Shown here piece by piece: positions 22,749-31,527 of a stretch of 64,000 bases of DNA. The position numbers were made by a program, and so were the translations under genes. The first letter of the stretch is position 1, and each line of letters starts with the position of its first letter. Source of the DNA: Gyromitra esculenta (Eukaryota > Ascomycota > Pezizomycetes > Pezizales > Discinaceae); assembly GCA_038503075.1 (NCBI GenBank), contig JBCAML010000020.1:992001-1056000 (forward strand). The letters run 5' to 3'. A model generated the notes under the pieces. That model saw only the letters and a program-made list of their open reading frames with translations, searched no databases and was not told the origin of the DNA.

Positions 22749-23345
22749 ATGTCTCCGATCACACCTGATACCACTACTCGTAGGTCATGTGTAGAGCCGA
22801 CCTACTGCGCTGGCTGTCACAAATCCCCCACCACCACATCTGCTCCGCTAGGAAAGTGTCCGAAATGCGCAATCATCACATACTACCACAACAACGGTAT
22901 CAACGATCACCACTCCCTGGCACGTTCTGCAGCCTTAGCCTACTTGAGCATATATTCTAAGAACTGGCCTACTGCGCAAGATAACTCTACTTACTACAGT
23001 CTTGCTATCGATGCATACCGAGCCCGGATGCAAGAGGAGAACAGCGTTTTCCCAGGGGCGTATCTAGATTGTGAATAGAAACCAATCCCACATTTGCACA
23101 ACTTTATGCAGCAGGCAGCGGAGTTTGACCGTCTACCAGTTCGATGGCATGATGATCATACACATATGTGCGAGGATCTGGTTACTAGAGAAGATGGAAA
23201 CGTTTGCGTCCTGCGTCCGGCGCATATGGCTGAGCTGGAAAAGAGTTACGGCGAATATGGAAATGATTGGAGGATTGTGCTAACTCGGTTGAGGAGGTCT
23301 TCGAAGCAAGTTTATGGAGCTTCCGGAGGATTTACATTGTCTTGA
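22749..23345 (+). pseudogene. MYND paralogue 4, inactivated
   Basis: One frame runs from ATG 22749 to the terminator at 23343 but is interrupted by TAG at 23076-23078 (YLDCE, stop, KPIPHLHNF). The N-terminal finger keeps the first two pairs (CAGC, KCPKC), but the second half has lost its ligands: the YC position reads YY, and the next Cys and the last Cys are absent. The shared C-terminal domain is still readable on both sides of the stop (YYSLAIDAYRARM; FDRLPVRW; CVLRPAHM; QVYG). Loss of zinc ligands together with a nonsense codon argues for a true pseudogene and not a sequencing error. Confidence 0.8.
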
Positions 23346-24112
23346 GGGATTACTATATATTTGTGTTAATGGATGGTGAGACATGAGGCAAGATCATAAG
23401 GACTAATTTTCGCTAAGTTGAATCATCAAGAGGTTGTAGATATGCTGTTTGTAGGGATGCGCAAATTTGTTGATTGTGGGAGCAAATGACAACGAGTACT
23501 TTACAGTAGAAGAAAAACTAAAGAATACACTAGGGCACATGCAATAATCTAGGGTGAGTGTATGCTTGCTCTCACCCCCTAGGCCTACTTGCTCCGCTGT
23601 TGAGACTTAAAACAAGCTACAGGGGTTGCCAGTCCATCGCCATCAGACGGCCAAATATTCATTTCGGAAATATTTTTTCGCAGATTTCCCTCACATACTA
23701 GGCCACTGCAATCACGCTCCAATCTTGCAACGCAGACTTAAGGAAGGGAATACTTTTCCATCATCTCCATCACAAATTCTCACTCAAGATAATCGTAAAA
23801 GAAACAGAAACATAAACATAAAATAATGGCTTAATCGTGGTGAATAAACTACGGAAATAAACTAAGTCTAATTGGGATTGGTTTGAGGCAAACACAAGAC
23901 TACATGTAAGAATCTTTGGAGAAACTAGCTTATTGGCAATTCTGAAGATTTCTGGGGTGCAAGACCATAGAATTTGATGGCTGTAGCTATTCAATGCTGT
24001 GACTGCAGAAACCCACTGCACTATACTCATCAAATTTTACTCCACTGTACTCGTTGTACACGTACCTCCTAAAGCGTAGGGTCTCCCGTTCCTCTCATCA
24101 TATCTGAAGATC
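23346..24112. other. Intergenic, no gene seen
   Basis: Downstream of the MYND pseudogene. TACATGTA at 23901-23908. No other element recognised before the transposon nest begins at 24113. Confidence 0.45.
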
Positions 24113-24205
24113 CAATGTGTTGAGGATAATAAATATAGGGCAAACCCTATAGAAACCAACGAGGAAACAGAAACGTGATAAATCAATGGAAATTCTTGAC
24201 AAGGA

Positions 24206-24836
24206 AGTGTATATATGTTCCGGCCCGTATGTCATTAAACCCCGTTTACAAATGGAGCAACTTTGCAGATAGGCTGGCCCACCAGCAAAGTGGCACTAGT
24301 TGGTGGCCCGTATCCAAAGTGCAACAGCAAAGCTTGGACCATGAGGCCTCACTAAAAATCCACTCAAGGTACCATCGCAGTCCACTACTATAGCAATTTT
24401 ATCATGAAGTCAAACACACCCTACTACTATAGCAATTTTATCATGAAGTCAAACACACTCATTAGCTACTAGTACAAAAAAGATGTCACTCTGAGTTAAA
24501 GAGCTCGGCGCACTCAGGTGCTGGATGATATCTTGATGATGGTTGTAGAACTTGAAGACTTGGACTGCTGTTTTTGTGTTGTGTTTTAAGGTGACTTGTA
24601 TTGGTGGGGAGGTTGTGGGGAGGCTGACATTCTTTTAGTGTAAGTTGACTTAGTTGTGGTTAACTTGAATGAAAACCATTTTACTTTGAATATGGGCCAA
24701 GTTTGAATAACACTTTGTAGATGGGCTGACCCATCTACAAAGTTGCTCCTTTTGTAAATGGGCCGGCCCATTTGTAAAGCAGGTTGGCCACTTTGTAAAC
24801 GGCCATTCTTGACAAACGGGCTAGAACATATATATA
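24206..24836. mobile_element. TIR element, family C copy 2 (about 630 bp)
   Basis: Left end TATATATGTTCCGGCCCGTA followed by TGTCA; right end, other strand, TATATATGTTCTAGCCCGTT followed by TGTCAAGAATGGCCG. The subterminal regions carry repeated TTTACAAA/TTTGTAAA units beside GGCC. One is a perfect 14-base palindrome (ATGGGCCGGCCCAT, near 24757). Another is a hairpin with arms CTTTGTAGATGGG and CCCATCTACAAAG (near 24713-24742). Related to copy 1 at 4071. No transposase frame inside; presumably mobilised in trans. Confidence 0.7.
24384..24461. repeat. 39-bp tandem duplication
   Basis: Two adjacent, essentially identical copies of a unit starting ACTACTATAGCAATTTTATC and ending in AAACACAC, inside the family C copy 2 element. 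Consistent with replication slippage or imprecise repair. Confidence 0.9.
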
Positions 24837-24848
24837 TCCAATACAATG

Positions 24849-25121
24849 TGTTGAAATAATGAATAGATCTGATATATTGACTGTCCAGTAAACTGGAGAA
24901 GAGGAAACAGAATAGACGAACGGGAGAAGAGCTCCATATATATACTCCCTATGGAGTCATATATAAACAGGTTTATGGGGGCTCTTTGGGCGCCAAATAG
25001 ATCGGCCCGAACAACCCCCATTAGCAGTATAGACTATTGACCGAACGTCTTCGGTATCCCGAATAGTGACGTACCAAATGAGACACTAGGAAACCTATGG
25101 ATATATACCATATATCCAACA
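24849..25121. mobile_element. Solo LTR, copia-type ends, perfect 5-bp target duplication
   Basis: A 273-bp block beginning TGTTGAAATAATG and ending ATATATCCAACA. It is flanked by CAATG on both sides (24844-24848 and 25122-25126), the exact five-base duplication left by an integrase. An internal near-palindrome around TATATATACTCCCTATGGAG lies at about 24939. No gag or pol sequence follows, so the element was reduced to one LTR, probably by recombination. Compare the weaker copy at 1689-1946. Confidence 0.8.
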
Positions 25122-25126
25122 CAATG

Positions 25127-26255
25127 CGATAGATACGAGCGAGTGACTACTCGTGATGACGAATTTCGCCCACGATACGTGAGGCGGGACAATGCAATAG
25201 AATTTTTTCCTCAACAGTCCCTCTTTTCTCTAAGCCCTCCGCCCTACAAAAAAGCGCCCAAAACCATCGTATATATTTGTTTCTAGCTAATTCGCCCAGC
25301 TCACGGCGAGAAGGCGATGCTACCACAGCGTTACATCCTAACACCCAGGTTGCCGGCAGGCAACGGTAAATTTGAAGAGGAGGGAGGATTTTGCTGTGAA
25401 AGTCCTAGTATTCTTAGAAAAAGCTAAACTAACAACATATAGGATAACAAAGCGCAGATTTGAGATGAACACTCCAGAAGAAGAAAAACTCCTCGTCACC
25501 TGATAGAAACCGACCCTAATTAGACCAAGTCTTGAGAAGCAGTTTATAAGGTTAAGAGCAGTACTCACCCCAGTTTTGATGAAATTCGTAACACTATGAG
25601 TGTTTAGGTTTGGATGATAGAGTAAATTACTGAATGCTCTTGTGGATGTTTTTAAAAGCTATATAAAAGCTATTAGAATCACTAAAACAACCAAAAATTG
25701 ATGTTATGTTTAGGAGTCCGCAGCGAGGATAAGGTTTCAAAGATGAATACGTCCGTCACTAGGAGCAGGGGATATGTATATTTGACAAATTTTGTTCCCT
25801 CAGCGATCCAGGGAAGCCAAGCAATTATGGCCGCTGCTATTTCCTTGATCTCAACCCTCAAACTCCTCTTGATCTTCAGGTTCTTCTTGATCTAACAGGA
25901 TCAAACAAAGTCTTCATATAAAGACGAGATGTCCCTATTTCTATGACGCCTGTTCCGGACCCTATCGATAGGCTTCGCAAGCAGAAGGACAGGGCACTCA
26001 ATTGCAAAATCGTCAAAGTGGCCATGACGATCAATGATTCACTTGCTTGCACTTGCATCTGTTCGTGAGAGCTCTAGAGGCATATGTCATACCGTATGGG
26101 CGTACCTGAACATTGTATTAACAAAGGTCATTAGCATTAACATAGCTCAAAGTTTAGTCCATCAAGCGCGATTAGAAAGAATCCACTTACATCATAGCGT
26201 AGATATAGATCGTCCTATGTAAGCCTTTCGTGCCTGAGACATCTAGCGTAGCCCA
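25127..26255. other. Intergenic, no gene seen
   Basis: Short frames on both strands, none with features. The right end is the 3' flank of the uncertain locus at 26256. Confidence 0.45.
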
Positions 26256-27179
26256 TCAGCCAACAATTGCGACCCAAGTATCCATAAACTCATAAATAGC
26301 TTGGTAGCCAAAGTGTTTAGAGTATTCATCCCGCAATTCATGGGCCTTTAGGAAAGTGTAGCCAGTATTTTCGAGCTCTAAACACTCTTGAGCCATATCA
26401 ACTGCTTTCATAAATACGTGAAACCAATTCATCCTCCATTCAAGGATCCGGCAATAGTCTTTTCTATATGAATCCGAGTTGCAATTTTGCACTCTTCCTA
26501 CGGCTTTGTTGATGAGCGCAAGGATAATGTCGTCATAGATGTAAAGATGGCGAGCAGAAGTTAAGGCGAGCAGAAGCGATGAGCGCATTCCATGCTAGTC
26601 CCCTATCCTCGAACATACTATCTTACCTAGGCAAACTGGAACGTTATGTAGGGCGATGATAAATTGCTAGTCGTTTTTTCCAAGCTGTTTGATCAACAAT
26701 ATTGCATTTCTCTTCGCTGCTAGGAGTGTCTGAGGCCTGCAAGACCGGAGTTCATTAGCTTCAGAAAATCTCAAACAGCAATCTATAGCCTGGTGGTACC
26801 TGAATCGCTTTTTATAACTCAAGGTCAGGGTAGTTTTCAGTTTCTTCTCCCTTTTTAATTTTAAACCCATCAAGACGAATGGAGGAATGTTCCCCAGTAC
26901 TATCCGTCTTCAACGGATAGCGAAGTGGCAACAAAAAGCCATTTTGGCTGTGAACCGAAGAGAGGTGAGACTGGGAGCGCTGAGACTCCTTTGAGGAAGG
27001 ATACTGCTCATTCTGAGTGAAGAAATCCTTGAAACTGTTTTGAGCATCAAATCAGATGAGACCGAGCGAGGTTTTGATGTGGAGTTAAAATAGATACTCA
27101 CAGATGAAATATCCTGAGTACCTGTGGTAGAAGTCCTCAAACCACGGCTCAAATTTGCATCCTGAATCGGTTCGGCCAT
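26256..27179 (-). CDS. Uncertain spliced gene or pseudogene, function unknown
   Basis: Exon 1 (27179-27102, MAEPIQDANLSRG...) joins cleanly through a GTGAGT...TTTCAAG intron to 27027 onward (DFFTQNEQYPSSKESQRSQS...), a polar Ser/Gln-rich stretch that stays open to about 26825. A further readable part (HQAIDCCLRFSEANELR..., about 26810-26667) can be joined only through a weak GTTTAA donor. The last part (26588-26256: SARHLYIYDDIILALINKAV... to a stop) looks like a genuine helical domain. I could not find an in-frame splice to it without crossing a stop. Either the gene model is incomplete or the gene is decaying. No family recognised. Confidence 0.35.
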
Positions 27180-27753
27180 TTTAATACTTCTGAACTCTGA
27201 TCAAGATTGAACCCAACACCTTAGAACTATATCTAAAGAACTGGCTCGATGAGAAGAAGGCCGGGACGATAACAGTGAGGATGAAAGAGAGATGGATTGA
27301 CTGACGGACTGATGTGGGAAGCGGTGTTGATGTTGACAGAACGGTGAACCCAGATAATCCAACTGTGCAATATGAAAAAACGAGATGAAATTTCTTCCGC
27401 TCTCTTAGAAAATACCGCAATTATAATAAAACCGCATTTCCTAAAGAATCGCATCATACAACAGGTTGGATCCTACACTAATCAAGCATCCGCTAAAATG
27501 TCGTACTATTACTATACCAAGCTCATCTCCTTCTTTTATACTGCAATTACACTCCGAGTGTGTCTTTTAGATCGCAAGAAAGCACCTATCAGACATGTAT
27601 GTAGCTACACAACCCGACCATAGTATGCTTTTCAATCAGTCATCCTAAGGACCCGCTTGCAAGAAATAAATAAACCAAGCAATTATTATATCTCAATTTC
27701 TCCCACTCCCATCCTCAATTCATCAACTACCATCACAGAAAATTAATAACACA
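27180..27753. promoter_or_regulatory. Divergent intergenic region upstream of MYND paralogue 5
   Basis: Lies between the start of the minus-strand uncertain locus and the start of MYND paralogue 5, so it should hold both promoters. Just before the MYND start the plus strand turns C/A-rich and G-poor (about 27690-27753), the usual look of a fungal 5' leader, ending AATAACACA directly before the ATG. Confidence 0.45.
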
Positions 27754-28455
27754 ATGACTTCAAAGCCTCCAAAAAGGTTCCTCTCAAGACCTTCACCCGC
27801 ACCCATTACCCCTATTCACAAAGCCTCCATCATTACTATCTGCACAAGCTGCAAAAAAACGACAGTGAAAGTCTCCAATCTAAACCAATGCACCAAGTGC
27901 AAACTCACCATGTACTGCTCCCGCCGCTGCCGAACTTCCGACTGGGCATCCCATAAGAGAGTCTGCAACGAGCCTACCCCAACCCCAAGAAGCACACCTC
28001 CCACCCAGAGCCTCGTTCGTAAGTCTTTTGCTTATGAAAAGACCCCATCTACGAGAGCCATCGACCCCCGAATTTTGGTGGATCCCGTCCATTGGCTCAC
28101 CGGTCTCCCCGAATCGACATGTTACCATATTATCATTGATGTATACCGTCTACGCCTTGATGCCGAGTGGGACAGCGTTGAAAGATTCTGCTGCAGTGAC
28201 TACGAAAAACTGCTTACTCATTTCCATGAGTTTCTCGAGGGAGCTCATGTGGTGAATGTCTTGCCTAGTTGGTGGAAGGAGGAACATATGCGCGCATGCG
28301 CCAAGATTGCCATTGACGAGAAAGCTGAAGCTTGTATTATACATACTGTGGAGGACTTGAGAAAGATGGTCGTGGAGAAGTATGGTAATCCTGAGATGCC
28401 TAGAAAGTTGATGGCGATCGCGGAGAGGGTTTACGGATGGTGCGATACGTACTGA
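27754..28455 (+). CDS. MYND zinc-finger protein, paralogue 5
   Basis: An intact single-exon gene for 233 residues. A basic/proline-rich N-terminal tail (KPPKRFLSRPSPAP) precedes a complete MYND finger at residues 30-71 (Cys30, Cys33, Cys46, Cys49, Cys55, Cys59, His67, Cys71). A linker of about 35 residues leads to the shared C-terminal domain: HWLTGLPESTCYHIIIDVYR, then VLPSWW, EACIIHTV and IAERVYG. It and the pseudogene lie on the plus strand, opposite to paralogues 1-3. Good ATG context (A at -3). An adaptor function is inferred from MYND biology; no catalytic domain is visible. Confidence 0.87.
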   Translation: MTSKPPKRFLSRPSPAPITPIHKASIITICTSCKKTTVKVSNLNQCTKCKLTMYCSRRCRTSDWASHKRVCNEPTPTPRSTPPTQSLVRKSFAYEKTPSTRAIDPRILVDPVHWLTGLPESTCYHIIIDVYRLRLDAEWDSVERFCCSDYEKLLTHFHEFLEGAHVVNVLPSWWKEEHMRACAKIAIDEKAEACIIHTVEDLRKMVVEKYGNPEMPRKLMAIAERVYGWCDTY

Positions 28456-29319
28456 TCTGATCATTGAATATTGGTATTTATGCCATCTGTGATCAAGATA
28501 CGAGTTCGGGGTTTGGGAAGATTATCGAAACTCTGCTCGAGTAATTTCCTCATCCGATTCTATTAAAGAAATGAGACGACTTAAATTGTAAAACACCTGA
28601 AATGTTACTTCAAGTGACAAGTGAGCCTTTAGGTTTTACAAAATTTTCTCTGCCGACCTCGCGATACAGTAGATCTTTATCATCCAAAATATACCCCTCC
28701 CCTATACTTCATCATCCCCCTTATCTCAGGAGGTGGAGGCAACCTTATTTTGGGCACAAAAATCTTTGGCCCTGTGTATAAACATGCATTTAGCCTTCCT
28801 AAAGGTAAATAAAGCAACATTCTCCACGATCGTGATGTTTGTCAATACGAGTGATGATTCATGACTTAATATCTAGTCTCTGCAATCGTACTTACCGGAT
28901 AACAAAAAGTCGTTTCCATCTACCCTAGCTCTAGCAGGAAACCCAGTATTACTAAAGCCCTAAAGGGATTTCTAAACGATTATAGATTGGGTGTAGTCTA
29001 AAAAATCGGGACTATTTACGATATCAAGTCCTTGATCTAGGTAGGTGATATCACGCTCGTAGATCCCGAGAGAGTACATGAATAACATGAGTATGGATGT
29101 TATTCTACCAAGTTAGTAGGAACGAGTCTAGGCGGACAATACAGTCACGACTGGAGCTTCTTACAGCAATAGTAGGCTCACATGTATCTAGCCATTCCGG
29201 ACCTATTAGTACTGCTAAAAGTGTATATAGCTAACGTTATAACAACCTATCAAACTTTATCAAAAATTTCTCGCACCGCACCAGACAGAACTCATAGAAC
29301 TATCACTCTCGAATAATTA
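28456..29319. other. Intergenic, no gene seen
   Basis: No supportable frame, RNA gene or repeat. AT-rich in places. Confidence 0.45.
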
Positions 29320-29810
29320 CACTTCCATACCGGCCCCCCACATACCTCTTTCACTAATAACCACCCACCCCAATATCCGCATAAGCCTGATAATAAAACA
29401 CTAAACACGAGCTTACGAAACAAAACAAAAAAAATTACAGCGTACTCGCCCTCGCTCAAACCCCGAAATGTGCAACCCGCCATTAACTATTCACCCTAAT
29501 AACTAGAATTTAAAAATATCCACAGCCAATGTCAACACCTGAACCCAATACTTCCCAATACTATAACATCCCACAATCTAAGTCCAGCAAATAATAACTA
29601 AAGTAATAACGAAAACTAAAAGACAACCACACACGCAGCAGCAGAAAACGAAGCGAAAAGCGAAAAAGAGCAAACGAGGCTATACGGTCCCCCAATAACA
29701 CCACAACAATAAAGTAAGTAAACCCAACACGCCAATTTCCAACATTCAAAGAAAAAAAATACCAAACCTCCTAGAACAGAAAAGAATAACCATACCAAAC
29801 GCCTCCCGAC
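29320..29810. other. G-poor tract downstream of the palmitoyltransferase gene
   Basis: About 490 bp in which the plus strand is markedly short of G and rich in A and C (so the minus strand is T/G-rich). It begins right after the stop of the minus-strand PFA5-type gene, on its 3' side. It may be a long 3' untranslated region. The minus-strand frames here (for example 29292-29483) are low-complexity artefacts. Confidence 0.4.
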
Positions 29811-31527
29811 CTATGTGGCTCTACCAATCTCGATTCCAGCCTCCCTTCTGAGCCTCTCCAGGAGCCCCTCATTCCACCTGTAAAAACCCTCACTGCTAAG
29901 CTTCTTCACTGATGGGCTCTGCTTTATCGGTAGCCACCAATCCCACACGCTATACCCTAATACTTCCCTGAAATTGTCCATCGTGTTCTCTAGCCTCCAC
30001 GGATTCTCGCCTGGTTGTGTTTTAACGATGGCGAAACAACGCTGCCGTTGTCCTTGCTTAGGATTTGTGGGAAGCCACACTCGAGGGACCAGTGGACTGT
30101 GGGCCAGTATGTGCCCTGGGCGTGGCTGTGCCGGAGGAGCAGGATCATAGATAGCGAGTTGGTATACTTTGGAGGCGTGGTTTATAGAGTCGATGGTAGA
30201 GAGGTTGCGGTAAATTAGTTGTGTCGTTGAACCAGCCATGCCGGTCGAGAAAAGTCCGAAAAAGCATGATCTTGTGACGACGTGTAAGTAGAGATACAGA
30301 ATGAAAGAAAGGTGTATAGAAACTCACAGTCCAAGCGCGGCCAACCAATTAGGATCGATATATCCGTCACCCACAATTTGCTCGTGCACGATAACCGAAA
30401 CCGATATCATAAGAAACAGGCAGTAAAAGGAGCCATACACGACAACCTGGTAGAAGAACTTATAAGAGGTCTCAGCCACAACACCACCAACCCTAGTCAG
30501 AGAAAATCAAATCAGTACGCTAAAAACGTAACCATAGGTAGATAAATATTCACCAGGGACAGAAATGATCCATCTTGTAGACGCATCTTTGCACCTCACC
30601 ACAGTGGTGAGATCTATCCGGCTTATAGGAGTTGCAATGCCAACACCATCTGGGCTTTCCATCCGCTTCGCCGCACACAAATGCATCTCTATTATACCAT
30701 TCGCTCAAGCTTTCCGGCTCCGGTCTTTTTTGAGGAGTGTCTTGCTCGTAAGAATCATACGAATGACCTTGTAGAGTGCTACTGCTCGAAGGCCGATCTT
30801 GGTGAATTAATGGAGGAAGAAGTGTACTTGAAGTTAGTGTTGTCGAGACTCTTCGACCTGGATGAGGTAGGGCAGCTGGTGACGGAAACGCCAGATCAAG
30901 GTTGTGGGGTTGAGATAGTGAATCTGAAGCTGTATCTCCTCGCGAAGGCATATCTTCAGTATCCGGAGACTCACTGTGAGTGCCATCTACCGCAGCAGTT
31001 CTAGAGCTCGTTGTCCCTTCGCTTCCAAAATTTCCTGGCTCCTCTTGTCTTCGCGCACTGCCTAGCCCCATTTCTGGATCGCTATCATTTATATCGCCTA
31101 TCTTCTCGTTTGCTATCCCTTGCAAGACATCTAGGCCCTTGGGGCAAAGGCCAGGGTTCATGTATATTGTCCAAAGAACCCTCAGATACGCAGCTACGAA
31201 CAGAAGGAATAAAACAAAGTAGATTGTAATCAGAACGATAGCCGAAGGATTTCGATGCTGGTGTAGTAATAGATGTTTAACTATAATTCGAGATTAGTAA
31301 AGATCTCTCTCGATGCCAACAAACTAAGTCCAAAACCTCTCTGGGCGAACTCCATCCAATACCCGAAGCAACACTGGAAGGACAAACTGACTGCACACCG
31401 ACACCACAAACACCCACGTCGCGTAGCCCACCAATCCCATCATAATCGCAGGCATCAGAACCGCAACCCAGCGATTGAGCGCATGTTTGCTCGGCCCCCC
31501 TACCTTCCCCGACATGATACCTTCCAT
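29811..31527 (-). CDS. PFA5: PFA5-type DHHC palmitoyltransferase, four exons
   Basis: Predicted 495-residue membrane enzyme that attaches palmitate to cysteines of target proteins. The in-frame exons are 31527-31392, 31280-30554, 30492-30328 and 30270-29811. Order: helix 1 ([20 protein letters not shown]), helix 2 ([20 protein letters not shown]), a Ser/Pro-rich cytosolic loop, the Cys-rich domain at about residues 258-288 ([15 protein letters not shown]... ending MDHFCPW), then [15 protein letters not shown] and two more helices. The second intron splits the Trp codon of CPW. The catalytic tetrad reads DHFC, not DHHC; the Cys is kept. From memory several fungal PFA5 proteins vary here. The VGGVVAETS block after it is characteristic of PFA5. 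The start could also be the ATG at 31515. Confidence 0.85.

Larger units (their letters stand above)
24118..24843. mobile_element. LTR-like block interrupted by a TIR element
   Basis: Begins TGTTGAGGATAATAAATATA and ends TATATCCAATA, resembling the ends of the neighbouring LTR (TGTTGA...TATATCCAACA). Both blocks share GAGGAAACAGAA at about 50-60 bp from the left end. It is preceded by CAATG (24113-24117) and followed by CAATG (24844-24848). Most of the interior is the family C TIR element at 24206-24836, so this reads as an older or degenerate LTR carrying a later insertion. A compact hairpin TATAGGGCAAACCCTATA lies at 24133-24150. The relation of the two blocks is inferred by eye. Confidence 0.5.

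Noticed and set aside
11448..28455. Reading the MYND cluster plus the NmrA-like gene as a secondary-metabolite gene cluster
   Set aside because: No synthase, tailoring enzyme or transporter lies among them; NmrA-like genes are common on their own.
30681..31004. Plus-strand frame of 107 codons
   Set aside because: Antisense to exon 2 of the palmitoyltransferase gene.
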